From Sulfurovaceae bacterium (GTDB lineage: Bacteria; Campylobacterota; Campylobacteria; Campylobacterales; Sulfurovaceae), in the NCBI GenBank assembly GCA_028715055.1, contig JAQTLE010000002.1, forward strand, positions 124,001 through 188,000: 64,000 nucleotides of DNA, read 5' to 3'. The notes under the pieces were generated by a model. The model saw only the letters and a list, made by a program, of their open reading frames with translations, made no database searches and was not told the origin of the DNA. Made by a program: the position numbers and the translations under genes. Of the stretch, positions 53,078-62,750 are shown piece by piece; positions within the stretch are counted from its first letter, which is position 1; each line of letters starts with the position of its first letter.

Positions 53078-53136
53078 TTTTTATACTCTCTTTGTGATAC
53101 AATCAAATCAAAATTTACTGTTATTATGGAAGCAAT

Positions 53137-54921
53137 ATGAAGCAAAGTGCTTGCGGACTTGATTGTTATGATGGGTGTACTATTAATTATGATGAACACA
53201 ATGACAAGATATCTGGAGATACAAGTCATCCAGTGACAAACGGTGCATTATGTGCCCTGCTTAATCGATACCAGCCAAATGCAAAACGCATAGAAAAGCC
53301 ACAAATTGATGGTAAAGAAGTCTCTATAGATGAAGCAATAAATGAAGTTGCAAAGGTCATAAAAGACAATAAAACATTGCTATGGAGAGGCTCTGGAAAT
53401 GTGGGCGCGATGCAGGAAATTACAAATTTGCTTATGGAAAATGTAGGCGGATATCTAACAAAGGGCAGCTTGTGCGATGGAGCAGGAGAGGCCGGTATAT
53501 TGGAAGGTAGGGGTGTAAATCTGCAATTACCTCTTGAGCAAATAGCTTCATCTGAAGTTGCAGTGGTTTGGGGCAGGAATATTACAGTAACAAATTCTCA
53601 TCTGATACCATTTTTAAAAAATAAAATAATTATAGTCATTGATCCGATAAAAACAGAAATAGCTAAAAAAGCACATTTGCATTTGCAAATCGCCCCTAGA
53701 AGCGATTTTTATCTAGCTATTTTACTATCAAGATTTATGTTTATAGAAGAAATGCTAGATAAGGAATGGCTAGAAAAGTTTGCACCAGATTATGATGACT
53801 ATTCTGATTTTGTCCATTCATTTCGTATTAAAACATTATTATCGCTTATTGATATAAATCTAGATGCTCTAGGAGATATGCTTTCTCTATTGCAGGATAA
53901 AAAAACTGTATTTTTAGTGGGCGCAGGTGTGCAAAGAAATAGTATAGGGCACTACACTATTAGAGCTATAGATGGGCTTGCTGCACTTCTTGGATTATTT
54001 GGAAAAGAAGGGTGCGGAGTAAGCTATATTGGCGATTCAAAATTAGGATTTGAGAATCCTTTTAAAGTAAATTGTCCTACGGTTTCCAAGGTACTGACAC
54101 CGTTTGATCGATTCAATACGGTCATAGTGCAAGGAGGCAATCCAGCCTGTAGTATGCCATGTAGCCTTAGAGTAATAAACAAACTTAAATCCGTTAAAAA
54201 TCTTATATATTTTGGGCTGTATGAAAACGAAACCTCTACATTAGCAAGAATAGTGATACCGGCCAAAAATTTCTATGAAAAAGATGATGTTAGACTTAAT
54301 TATGGCCATACTTTGGTGGCTAAAATGAATAAACTTTATGAAACCCAAATGGGCATAAGTGAGTATGATTTTGTATTTAAATTATTTAATATTATGAATT
54401 TAGTTGGTCTACAAAACGAGGAATATTATGTTGATTATTATCTAAAACAATGCGAAAAAATAGATGAATTATATCGATCTCCGGCTCATAGAGATTTGCC
54501 GTATAGTGATGGTTTTGGCAAATATGGAAAAGATAGATCCGTATTTTTAGATGATTATGATGATGATTTTATTGACCTCAAAAAATTGCGCAAATATTGC
54601 AAAGAAAAAATAGAACAAGATATAGATGAATATTGGTTGATTAACAGTAAATCCAAACATGCATTAAATTCTCAATATGAGAGAGATGATACTCTTTATA
54701 TATATCCAAATAACCATTTTTATGATGGAGAAAAAATTCGAGTGACTTCAGAACATGGTGAAGCGATATTTGTTGTCAAATTCTCTGAAAAGGTTAGAAA
54801 AGATTGCATAATGATCTTGACTAATGCCATAGGCATTAATAACTTAACCCCGCCAATAGAGAGTATAGCAGGAAATTCTGCTTGTTATGGTGAAGTAAAA
54901 GTACGATTAAATAAACTATGA
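53137..54921 (+). CDS. Molybdopterin-dependent oxidoreductase, short form
   Basis: 594 residues. The N-terminal Fe-S motif SACGLDCYDGCTI and LCALLNRYQPN correspond to the 4Fe-4S domain of the DMSO reductase superfamily. GRNITVTNSHLIPFL and IDPIKTEIAKKAHLHLQIAP are molybdopterin-binding features. No Tat signal is visible, so it is probably cytoplasmic. It resembles the formate-dehydrogenase-like branch; the substrate is unknown. It stands just downstream of attR, formerly the gene following rnpB. Confidence 0.82.
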   Translation: MKQSACGLDCYDGCTINYDEHNDKISGDTSHPVTNGALCALLNRYQPNAKRIEKPQIDGKEVSIDEAINEVAKVIKDNKTLLWRGSGNVGAMQEITNLLMENVGGYLTKGSLCDGAGEAGILEGRGVNLQLPLEQIASSEVAVVWGRNITVTNSHLIPFLKNKIIIVIDPIKTEIAKKAHLHLQIAPRSDFYLAILLSRFMFIEEMLDKEWLEKFAPDYDDYSDFVHSFRIKTLLSLIDINLDALGDMLSLLQDKKTVFLVGAGVQRNSIGHYTIRAIDGLAALLGLFGKEGCGVSYIGDSKLGFENPFKVNCPTVSKVLTPFDRFNTVIVQGGNPACSMPCSLRVINKLKSVKNLIYFGLYENETSTLARIVIPAKNFYEKDDVRLNYGHTLVAKMNKLYETQMGISEYDFVFKLFNIMNLVGLQNEEYYVDYYLKQCEKIDELYRSPAHRDLPYSDGFGKYGKDRSVFLDDYDDDFIDLKKLRKYCKEKIEQDIDEYWLINSKSKHALNSQYERDDTLYIYPNNHFYDGEKIRVTSEHGEAIFVVKFSEKVRKDCIMILTNAIGINNLTPPIESIAGNSACYGEVKVRLNKL

Positions 54922-55004
54922 TCTAGAAGTAATGAAGCAATTATAATATTAATAAATATTTTATATAAACTGTATTGTATTAAAAAAATATTGCAAAGTG
55001 GTGC

Positions 55005-55010
55005 TATAAT
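55005..55010 (+). promoter_or_regulatory. Extended -10 promoter of argD
   Basis: tgctataat (extended -10, TGN-TATAAT) lies 29 bp upstream of the argD start. Confidence 0.5.
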
Positions 55011-55038
55011 ACGCAAAAAATTATGCAAAGAGAATAAA

Positions 55039-56223
55039 ATGAATTTGGAAGAATTGGACAAACATTATGTATTGCAAACCTATGGTCGAAATTACACCAA
55101 TTTTACGCATGGCAAAAGCTCTACGCTTTATGATGAAAATGGTAAAGACTATATAGACTTTGCTAGTGGAATAGGGGTAAATTCTGTTGGACACGGTAAT
55201 GAAAAACTTGTCAATGCCATATGTGCACAAGCTAGCAAGATAATCCACATATCAAATCTTCAAGTTATAGAGCCACAAGTAAAATTAGCACAAAAAATAT
55301 CAGAACTTTATGGACAAGATGTAGCAATTTTTTTCGCCAATTCCGGAGCAGAAGCGAATGAAGGTGCTATAAAATTGGCACGAAAATACGGCGAAGTTAA
55401 ATTTGATAGTAAAAAATATAAAATCATAACTTTGGAAAATTCATTTCATGGAAGAACATTGGCAACAGTAAAGGCTACAGGCCAAGATAGTTTCCATCCA
55501 ACATGTTTTGCCCCGTATATAGAAGGTTTCATTTGTACTGCTAGCGTCCAAGAAGCGATAGATGCCATAGATGATGAGACAGTTGCTGTGATGCTTGAAC
55601 TTGTGCAAGGCGAAGGTGGCGTAGAAGCTTTTTCAAAAAATGAGATACAGTATTTATCGAGCACACTAAAAGAAAAAAATGTATTGCTGATAGTAGATGA
55701 AGTACAAACAGGAATCTATCGTACCGGAGAATTTTTAGCTTCACAGGTTTATGGCATAAAACCGGACATTATCACTCTAGCTAAAGGTTTAGGCGGTGGA
55801 GTTCCTATAGGCGCAGTAGTGACTCCGCATAAAGATATATTTACTGCTGGCGATCATGGCAGCACATTTGGCGGTAATTATCTAAGTACTTCAGCAGGCC
55901 TTGCGGTTTTGGGAATTTTAGAAGATCTGTACAAGTCAAATAAATTGGCAGAAACCATAGAGTATTTTAATGCCAAATTAGAAAAAATTGCATCTAAATA
56001 TCCTCAATATTTTGAAAAAAGCTCTGGAATAGGGCTAATGCGAGGGCTTAGAGCAAAAGATAGTGAAACTCAAGGCAAGATCATCAAATCTTGCATGAAT
56101 GAAGGCGTCATAGTGCTCAAAGCAGGACGCAACACCGTGCGATTCTTGCCAAGCCTTACAATTACAAATAGTGAAATAGACGAGGGCTTTATTCGATTAG
56201 AAAAAGCTCTAGAGTCCCTATAG
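55039..56223 (+). CDS. argD: Acetylornithine aminotransferase
   Basis: PLP enzyme of arginine synthesis, possibly also N-succinyl-diaminopimelate aminotransferase in lysine synthesis. I chose the ATG at 55039 (MNLEELDKHYVLQTYGRNY); the ORF-track start adds 16 residues that overlap the promoter. 394 residues. Key segments: FANSGAEANEGAIKLAR, LENSFHGRTLATVKATGQ, DEVQTGIYRTG and the PLP lysine in ITLAKGLGGGVPIGA. Confidence 0.94.
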   Translation: MNLEELDKHYVLQTYGRNYTNFTHGKSSTLYDENGKDYIDFASGIGVNSVGHGNEKLVNAICAQASKIIHISNLQVIEPQVKLAQKISELYGQDVAIFFANSGAEANEGAIKLARKYGEVKFDSKKYKIITLENSFHGRTLATVKATGQDSFHPTCFAPYIEGFICTASVQEAIDAIDDETVAVMLELVQGEGGVEAFSKNEIQYLSSTLKEKNVLLIVDEVQTGIYRTGEFLASQVYGIKPDIITLAKGLGGGVPIGAVVTPHKDIFTAGDHGSTFGGNYLSTSAGLAVLGILEDLYKSNKLAETIEYFNAKLEKIASKYPQYFEKSSGIGLMRGLRAKDSETQGKIIKSCMNEGVIVLKAGRNTVRFLPSLTITNSEIDEGFIRLEKALESL

Positions 56224-56225
56224 CA

Positions 56226-57209
56226 ATGAACTTTGGCTCATATATGACTGATTGGCTTTATGGAGAAAATGGATATTATGCTAATTTTAAAGCCATAGGT
56301 AAAAGTGGTGATTTTTATACGGCTGTGAGTACCAGTGCATTTTTTGGGGCAAGTATCGCTAATTATCTTTTAAAACTCGTGGAAGAAGATGACAGCAAAA
56401 AAGAAGGATGGCTAATAGAGATAGGAGCTCATCAAGGTTATTTGTTGTGTGATATGATCCAATGGATATATACCGTAAATCCAAAACTATTAGAAACTAT
56501 GCAGTTTGGTATAGTTGAAAAACATCCAAAAATTCGCGAAGCCCAGTTATCGTATATACAAGAAAGGTTTGGCGATGAAATTAAAGTTCATCACTTTTCT
56601 TCTATTTCCGAGCTAAAAGCTGATTATGCATTTGTAGTATCAAATGAGATTTTCGATGCATTTCCTTGCGAATTACTCAAAGACGGCAAGATAGCCAAAG
56701 TGGATAATCACACCATATCATGGGAAGATGCTTCATCTGAAATGCTAGAATGGGCCAATAGACATCATCTTAGGGTAGGTGAAGTTGCAATAGGTTATGA
56801 ATATTTTGCCAAAGAAGTAGCTACTTTGCAAAAATGTGATTTTGTTTCTTTTGATTATGGAGAAGCTTATGTGAGAAATGATTTTTCTATTCGCATATAT
56901 GAAGAGCATCAAACATTTCCGTTATTTGATGAAAAAGTAAATTTAGAAAGATCTTTTAAAAAAGCAGATATCACTTATGATGTAAATTTTGCTCATGTCA
57001 TAGAGGCTTTTGAAGCCGAGGGATTCATAAAAAATCAATATGAAACACAAGCTAGAGCATTGGTAAGGTTTGGCATCATAGAAATCCTAGGTCAATTTGC
57101 AAAGCAAACGACCCAAGAGAATTACGCTAGAGAAGCAGATAAGATCAAAACTCTACTAGCTCCTACCATAATGGGAGATAGATTCAAGATGGTGCATTTA
57201 TCTAAATAA
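56226..57209 (+). CDS. SAM-dependent methyltransferase (COG1565/NDUFAF7-like)
   Basis: 327 residues, starting 2 nt after argD, so probably co-transcribed. The family pattern is GYYANFKAIGKSGDFYTAVS, the SAM motif GWLIEIGAHQGYLLCDMIQW and ADYAFVVSNEIFDAFPCELL. Mitochondrial members methylate an arginine of complex I. The bacterial target is not known. Confidence 0.85.
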   Translation: MNFGSYMTDWLYGENGYYANFKAIGKSGDFYTAVSTSAFFGASIANYLLKLVEEDDSKKEGWLIEIGAHQGYLLCDMIQWIYTVNPKLLETMQFGIVEKHPKIREAQLSYIQERFGDEIKVHHFSSISELKADYAFVVSNEIFDAFPCELLKDGKIAKVDNHTISWEDASSEMLEWANRHHLRVGEVAIGYEYFAKEVATLQKCDFVSFDYGEAYVRNDFSIRIYEEHQTFPLFDEKVNLERSFKKADITYDVNFAHVIEAFEAEGFIKNQYETQARALVRFGIIEILGQFAKQTTQENYAREADKIKTLLAPTIMGDRFKMVHLSK

Positions 57210-57230
57210 TTAAGCTAATCATTGTTATTA

Positions 57231-57821
57231 TCAAGAAAGCGCTCTAATTCTACTTTGAAATGCTGCAAGATGATTATAGCTTCCTTGCATTAAGTTGTTA
57301 AATACGTTCACTACATCGCTTGGCATACCTATGGAAGCTTTTTGAAGGTCATTTATATCTGTGATTTCTATCAACTCACCTATTTTTACTGCATCAAGGA
57401 GTGACTTTTGACCTTCAGCTACACAAGTATTATAAAGCTCTTGAAGATTCGGCAATATAAATTGGCCCACAATGCTCTCATTGATCCCAGCAATGCTTAC
57501 CCCATATTTTACACACAAATTTTTACAGGCATTCATGTGATTTTGCTCTGAATTCTGTATATTGGCAAATGTGTTTTCTGATGGGTATGCTTTGCCAAGA
57601 GTTATATACACATCTCTAGCAACTTTTTCTTCTTGATACATATACAATAGCCAATCTTTTTGTTCACTTGTTAAAGTCGCCGTAGTGCCGCTTCCGCTTC
57701 CACCTCCTCCACGGTATCCATTTCCACTATATCCCGCAGATACGATACCCATAACGCCTGCACTAACAACTAAAATTTTAGATATAAAATCTCTACGATC
57801 TTGATTTCTACAACTTCCCAT
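57231..57821 (-). CDS. Tat-exported DUF2202 (ferritin-like) protein
   Basis: 196 residues. A twin-arginine signal (QDRRDFISKILVVSAGVM) precedes a Gly/Ser-rich linker. The DUF2202 domain follows: TSEQKDWLLYMYQEEKVARD and SEQNHMNACKNLC carry the Glu/His pattern of a diiron four-helix bundle. Tat export suggests it folds with metal in the cytoplasm. Function is unknown, possibly redox or metal storage. Confidence 0.8.
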   Translation of the reverse strand: MGSCRNQDRRDFISKILVVSAGVMGIVSAGYSGNGYRGGGGSGSGTTATLTSEQKDWLLYMYQEEKVARDVYITLGKAYPSENTFANIQNSEQNHMNACKNLCVKYGVSIAGINESIVGQFILPNLQELYNTCVAEGQKSLLDAVKIGELIEITDINDLQKASIGMPSDVVNVFNNLMQGSYNHLAAFQSRIRALS

Positions 57822-58042
57822 TAACTATCCTTTGTGTAATTCGATATAAGAATAAAAACTATAATAAACTAGTGTTAAGTAGATATTAAATTTTTGTTAA
57901 TTCAAAGTTAATTTTACTAATTTATATATTTTTTATAATAATTGGATTTGTTCAAATAAAATAAAGGTCAATCATTCTTCTTATTATGTATTTGCAGTTT
58001 CAAAAATAATATGATATATTAAATAAAAAAAGGATTGTTAAA

Positions 58043-58711
58043 ATGAAAAAATTATATGTTGTTTTACTTTTGCCGTTATGGTTGATAGGTGATAATGTAA
58101 ATGAACCAAGTTCTAATATTCAACTAAATAAAATTCAAAGTTTGGATAAATTAGACAAAGTTTTATCTCCTTTTGAAGATTTAACTGAATATTCTTTGGA
58201 AAAAGACTCTAAAAAAGTCAATGAAGCTTTCATGACAATCAAAATAAATTCTAAAAATGATATTACATTTAGGCAATCTCTAGATAGTACCAATTATAAA
58301 AAATTACTAAATGATATCAAAACATTGGATAAATACCATAGTCAAAATAATTATAAAGCTATGGCTATACTCTCAACCCAAATATTTGCAAATAATATTC
58401 AAAACTTTAAATTCTCCAATATGATAAAAGAGCAGATCCATATGGAATATTTGGACTATATGGGCTTCATGACATTATCTTTGCTAGAGCAAGACAAAAT
58501 AGACTATAGCAAAATATCATCTACTGTGGCATTATCACAAAAACATTGGTTGGCTATACGAAATAAAATTAAAGACAAAAATGTAGTTGGTTCTTTTGAT
58601 TTGATTTACAAAGGTATGAATTTGAGTATCAAAGATAAAAATAACGAAATGATTAAAATATTTGCAACTATGACACTATACATGGTTGATGTAGGCGAAA
58701 AAATGATTTGA
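58043..58711 (+). CDS. Secreted hypothetical protein, 222 aa
   Basis: The signal peptide is MKKLYVVLLLPLWLIGDNV; the rest is helical and charged, with no known motif. The first ~17 residues and the region upstream of the ATG nearly match those of the ankyrin gene at 59205, suggesting a partial duplication. Monocistronic. Confidence 0.65.
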   Translation: MKKLYVVLLLPLWLIGDNVNEPSSNIQLNKIQSLDKLDKVLSPFEDLTEYSLEKDSKKVNEAFMTIKINSKNDITFRQSLDSTNYKKLLNDIKTLDKYHSQNNYKAMAILSTQIFANNIQNFKFSNMIKEQIHMEYLDYMGFMTLSLLEQDKIDYSKISSTVALSQKHWLAIRNKIKDKNVVGSFDLIYKGMNLSIKDKNNEMIKIFATMTLYMVDVGEKMI

Positions 58712-58804
58712 TTTCACATTTGTTTCTCTTGAGAAAAAAGATAAAATTTTGTAATATATAAAAATAAAAAATCTTAGAAAAGATAGAGACCCATAGGATA
58801 TGGA

Positions 58805-59142
58805 ATGAAATTATTATTAATTGAATATGATATAATGATATGCAAATATTAATAACAATCTTATAGATAATGCAATCAGATATGCACCACATAGAGGACG
58901 AATTGACATTGGGCTATTTTTTGGAAAACAGCAAAATTATATTTGAAATAAAAGATAGTGGCATTGGCATAAGTTATAACGATAAAAATAGAATTTTTGA
59001 TAGATTATATATAGTAAATAACAAATCAATTGTAAGTGTGTGGGGGCAATCCATTGTGAGTGAAATTTGTAAAAAATACAGTTATAGTGTAATCTTAAAA
59101 GACAATAAACCAAGAAGGACTATTTTTAGAATCGAATTTTAA
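58805..59142 (+). pseudogene. Remnant of a two-component system (response regulator start joined to histidine kinase end)
   Basis: At 58805 a frame reads MKLLLIEYDI, the usual start of an OmpR-type regulator, and stops after 15 codons. From 58842 another frame encodes ANINNNLIDNAIRYAPHRGR, the N-box of a histidine kinase ATPase domain. A frame change follows near the T6 run at 58915-58920. The 58870 ORF then continues with FEIKDSGIGISYNDKNRIFDR (G1/F box) and a degenerate G2 box. This indicates an internal deletion plus at least one frameshift. The 58870-59142 ORF alone is not an intact gene. Confidence 0.75.
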
Positions 59143-59204
59143 TTTAATTAATTTATAATTGGTCATTTTAAAATATGATATAATAAAAAATTAAAAGGAT
59201 TTAA

Positions 59205-59765
59205 ATGAAAAAATTATTGGTTGTTTTGCTTTTGCCGTTATGGCTGTTGGCTGATAGTATAAATGGATGGACTCCGCTGCATCAGGCTATATATGACGGC
59301 AATACCAAAAATATTGATAAACAATCAACAAAATATAATATAGAAAAAGCATCGAAAGCAGGAATTAGGCCTTTGCATTTGGCTGTTAAAATGCGTCAGC
59401 TAGATACCGTTGAAAAACTATTAAATAAAGGTGCTGATATTGACGCACAAGATAACAATGGTCAAACGCCTCTTCATTATGCTATAGGGCAAAACCAAAC
59501 CAAAATAGCAAAACTCCTTATTGCCAAAGAAGCCGATATGGATATAAAAAATAAATATGGTATAACACCTCTTCATCAAGCTGCTTTCAAGGGCGACACG
59601 GATATTATACAATATATGATAGACAATGGAGCTACCGTGGATGTTAAAAACAAACAAGGCGTTACACCTTGTCAATTGGCATTTGCAAAACAAAATATAG
59701 GAGCAACTTCGTTATTGCAACATTATAGTAAAATACAATGTGGAATTAAAGTTTTACCAAAATAA
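59205..59765 (+). CDS. Periplasmic ankyrin-repeat protein
   Basis: 186 residues. The signal peptide is MKKLLVVLLLPLWLLADS. About four ankyrin repeats follow, each with the TPLHxA core (WTPLHQAIYDGN, RPLHLAVKMRQ, QTPLHYAIGQNQ, ITPLHQAAFKGD). Periplasmic ankyrin proteins in this phylum are linked to protection of peroxidases or to protein interactions, but the partner is unknown here. The stop lies 10 nt before the next gene. Confidence 0.85.
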   Translation: MKKLLVVLLLPLWLLADSINGWTPLHQAIYDGNTKNIDKQSTKYNIEKASKAGIRPLHLAVKMRQLDTVEKLLNKGADIDAQDNNGQTPLHYAIGQNQTKIAKLLIAKEADMDIKNKYGITPLHQAAFKGDTDIIQYMIDNGATVDVKNKQGVTPCQLAFAKQNIGATSLLQHYSKIQCGIKVLPK

Positions 59766-59775
59766 GGAGCAAAAC

Positions 59776-60330
59776 ATGAATGATATTCTTACATCATTAG
59801 CTAGAAATGCTATTATGGCTGCCTTGGGTCATAGTGTAAACTTTGATCTTGAAGAAATACTAAAAAAATATCCTGAACTCAGCAAAAACGGTGCCTCTTT
59901 CGTAACTTTAAATACCACGCCATCTATGCAACTAAGAGGATGCATAGGATCCATTCAAGCTTATCGTCCTTTATATGAAGATATTATATTAAATGCCAAA
60001 TCTGCTGCTTTGCATGATCCAAGATTTATGCCACTTACATTAGATGAACTAAATAATATCAAAATAGAAGTGTCTATTCTTACTGAACCAAAAGAAGTTA
60101 CATATAAAGACATCGAAGATCTTAAATCCAAAATAACACCATTTAAAGACGGCGTTGTTATGCGTTATGGTTCGCATGGAGCGACATATTTGCCGCAAGT
60201 TTGGGAGCAATTGCCTGATTTTGATATATTTTTTAGCAGCTTATGTCTAAAGGCAAATTTAGATCAAAATTGTCTTGCTAGACATCCGGAAATACTCACT
60301 TATCAAGTCAAAAAATACGAAGAAGAATGA
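59776..60330 (+). CDS. AMMECR1-domain protein (AmmeMemoRadiSam system A-like)
   Basis: 184 residues from the ATG at 59776 (MNDILTSLARNAIMAALGHS) with RBS aaggag. The ORF-track start lies inside the ankyrin gene. The conserved core MQLRGCIGSIQAYRPLYEDI is followed by AKSAALHDPRFMPLTLDEL. It is the A protein of the three-gene AmmeMemoRadiSam set. The partners (Memo and radical SAM) are not in the window. Reaction unknown. Confidence 0.87.
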   Translation: MNDILTSLARNAIMAALGHSVNFDLEEILKKYPELSKNGASFVTLNTTPSMQLRGCIGSIQAYRPLYEDIILNAKSAALHDPRFMPLTLDELNNIKIEVSILTEPKEVTYKDIEDLKSKITPFKDGVVMRYGSHGATYLPQVWEQLPDFDIFFSSLCLKANLDQNCLARHPEILTYQVKKYEEE

Positions 60331-60398
60331 TATAGAAATTTTTCATACGATTTTCACACTCTTTGTGATATAGTAAAATCAAAAATAGGATTTTTTAA

Positions 60399-60599
60399 AT
60401 GATAATTATCGTAAATGGAGAATCCAAAGAAATAGCACAGCGTTCAACCATAGCCAAGCTCATAGATTCTCTTGGAGTCAAAGTGCAAGTCATGGCCGTA
60501 GCTGTGAATATGGAAATAGTCAAAAAAGACAAATGGGATACTCATATATTAAATGAAAATGATAGGGTGGAACTACTTCACTTTGTGGGCGGGGGATAA
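60399..60599 (+). CDS. thiS: Sulfur carrier protein ThiS
   Basis: 66 residues, ubiquitin-like beta-grasp fold. It begins MIIIVNGESKEIAQRSTIAK and ends in the required Gly-Gly (HFVGGG), which is thiocarboxylated to donate sulfur to thiazole. It is separated from the AMMECR1 gene by 68 bp. The other thi genes are not visible. Confidence 0.9.
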   Translation: MIIIVNGESKEIAQRSTIAKLIDSLGVKVQVMAVAVNMEIVKKDKWDTHILNENDRVELLHFVGGG

Positions 60600-60603
60600 A
60601 TAA

Positions 60604-60954
60604 TTAAAAGCTAATTGCCACAATAGCAATGGCAAATCCACCGTCATGGCTAATAGATAACGAGCTTTTTTTGATGCTGAATCGTTTTTTTGCCTCCGTA
60701 CTTAAGTCAAAATGAGGCGCACCTCTTGAATCTTTTGATATAGTAATATCATGAAAGCCAAGTTCATTGCCTATACCACAACCCAAAGCTTTGGAAATAG
60801 CCTCTTTGGCAGCCCAAAAGCCTGCCACGGAGGCAGTTTTTTTGGCGAGTTTTATCTCATTTTCACATAAAAATCTCTTTTTGAAGCTATCTCCAAATTT
60901 TTCCAAAGCTTTTTCTATTCTATCAATTGCAATTATATCTGTTCCTATTTTCAT
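60604..60954 (-). CDS. acpS: Holo-[acyl-carrier-protein] synthase
   Basis: Transfers phosphopantetheine from CoA to ACP. 116 residues. The Mg-binding motif is IGTDIIAIDRIEKAL. VAGFWAAKEAISKALGCGIG is the second conserved block, and SISHDGGFAIAIVAI ends the protein. It is convergent with thiS (4 nt gap) and co-oriented with radA, 20 nt away. Confidence 0.94.
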   Translation of the reverse strand: MKIGTDIIAIDRIEKALEKFGDSFKKRFLCENEIKLAKKTASVAGFWAAKEAISKALGCGIGNELGFHDITISKDSRGAPHFDLSTEAKKRFSIKKSSLSISHDGGFAIAIVAISF

Positions 60955-60974
60955 GATAGAAGTTTAGCATAATC

Positions 60975-62324
60975 TTACACAAACATCCATTCTACTATTT
61001 TGGCAACTTCATCAGCTTCGTAGCATTTGACGTCCATAGTTTCTATAGGCTTAGCAGGAAGTATGGCTTTTTTAAATCCATGTGTTTGAAGTTCTTTTAT
61101 CCTTGATGCAAGGGAAGTAACCTCTCGTATTTCACCAGTAAGACTAACTTCGCCCAAAAATATCGTCTCACTGCTAAGAGGCCTGTCTCGGTAGCTGCTT
61201 AAAATCGCAGCTACTATTGCCAAATCCGCGCTAGGCTCGCTTATTTTTATTCCTCCTGGAATATTGATAAAAACATCATAAGTTCCAAGAGGCAGATCCA
61301 ACTTTTTTTCGAGTAGTGCAAGCAGCATGCCAAGGCGATTATTATCAAATCCGGTGGAACTTCGTTTGGGATTGCCATGGGCTTCTGAAACCAAGGCTTG
61401 TACTTCTACTATAATAGGACGGCTTCCTTCCATGACAATAGTAAGTGCCGAGCCTGCTTGGAGTGTAGTTTTTGAGAAAAATTTATTGGTTATAGTGCAT
61501 GAATCATGCAGCCCGCTTTTATTCATCTCAAATATACCCACTTCATTTGTAGAACCAAAACGGTTTTTAAAACCACGCAAGAGTCTTAATTCCGTATTGC
61601 TGTCTCCTTCGAAATAAAGCACGGTATCAACCATATGTTCCAATACTCTCGGGCCTGCGATCGAACCGTCTTTGGTAATATGGCCAATGATAAAAATAGG
61701 AATTTGCAGTGTTTTGGCTAATCTCATCAATTCAAACGTAATATTTCTAACTTGCGTAACAGAACCTGATGCTGATGGGCTATCGTCACTATATAAAGTT
61801 TGTATGGAATCAATAACTATGAGCTCATAACTATTTTGGGTTATTTCGGCAAGTATTGAGACAAGATTGATCTCGCACAATAAAAATAGATTATCGCTAT
61901 TAGCATCCAGTCTATCAGAGCGAAGTTTAATTTGTCCCAATGATTCTTCGCCAGAAACATAGAGTACTTTTTTTTCATTTTTGGCTATATTGCCGGCTAT
62001 TTTTAGAAGCAGGGTAGATTTACCAATACCTGGACTACCACCGATAAGTGTAAGTGAGCTAGGAACAATACCTCCGCCAAGCACAAGGTCCAACTCTCTG
62101 CTACCAGAGGTAAAACGAGTGATATCTTCTTGACAAACAGTTGTGATCGGCTGTGCAACTGAACTAGCGGATGTATTTTTGCTGCTTTCTTTTAGATATT
62201 TGATCTGTTCGCTATTTAGCTCCATCATGCTATCCCATTCGCCGCAATTTGTGCATTTACCGATCCATCTAGGAGTTTGAAATCCACACGCTTGACATTC
62301 AAATAGAGTTTTTTGCTTTGCCAT
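60975..62324 (-). CDS. radA: DNA repair protein RadA
   Basis: RecA-related branch-migration helicase acting in homologous recombination. 449 residues. N-terminal zinc finger CQACGFQTPRWIGKCTNCGEW. Walker A is GGSPGIGKSTLLLK, Walker B is LIVIDSIQTLYSD. The RadA-specific KNRFGSTNEVGIFEM motif is near the middle, and the C-terminus is Lon-like (NIPGGIKISEPSADLAIVAA). It precedes acpS in one unit. Confidence 0.95.
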   Translation of the reverse strand: MAKQKTLFECQACGFQTPRWIGKCTNCGEWDSMMELNSEQIKYLKESSKNTSASSVAQPITTVCQEDITRFTSGSRELDLVLGGGIVPSSLTLIGGSPGIGKSTLLLKIAGNIAKNEKKVLYVSGEESLGQIKLRSDRLDANSDNLFLLCEINLVSILAEITQNSYELIVIDSIQTLYSDDSPSASGSVTQVRNITFELMRLAKTLQIPIFIIGHITKDGSIAGPRVLEHMVDTVLYFEGDSNTELRLLRGFKNRFGSTNEVGIFEMNKSGLHDSCTITNKFFSKTTLQAGSALTIVMEGSRPIIVEVQALVSEAHGNPKRSSTGFDNNRLGMLLALLEKKLDLPLGTYDVFINIPGGIKISEPSADLAIVAAILSSYRDRPLSSETIFLGEVSLTGEIREVTSLASRIKELQTHGFKKAILPAKPIETMDVKCYEADEVAKIVEWMFV

Positions 62325-62435
62325 GTATTACCCTTGCTGTGTTAATAAAGTAAGTATAGCATGCTAGAAAATGTTGGATAAAAAATATTGCAAATTGTTA
62401 TATTTTGATAATTTTGTATGATTTTTTGGAGATTT

Positions 62436-62512
<77 letters not shown>

Positions 62513-62571
62513 ATATAAAAATGTATTTCGAATTTCAAGTTGTAGATATTAAAAAAGTATAAGTCTAGATT

Positions 62572-62618
62572 TGGTTGCGGGAGCCAGATTTGAACTGACG
62601 ACCTTTGGGTTATGAGCC
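62572..62618 (-). repeat. 3' fragment of a second initiator tRNA-fMet: att site of the right-hand element
   Basis: 47 nt matching positions 62436-62482 of the intact gene with one mismatch (gcgggag versus gcggaag). It runs from the CCA end through the anticodon loop and stops inside the anticodon stem. A second tRNA-fMet seems to have been split here. Its 5' part is expected at the far end of the element. Confidence 0.75.
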
Positions 62619-62750
62619 ATAAACTTTTGGAAGTATATCACAGTTTTTTGATAGAACGCTGATTATGTTAATCTTTTTGCTAGTTTTTCTTCTTTTTTCT
62701 TTGTATCTTCAAGATTTCCTTACTTAAATGCTAAACAAGGCGTTAGCCGT

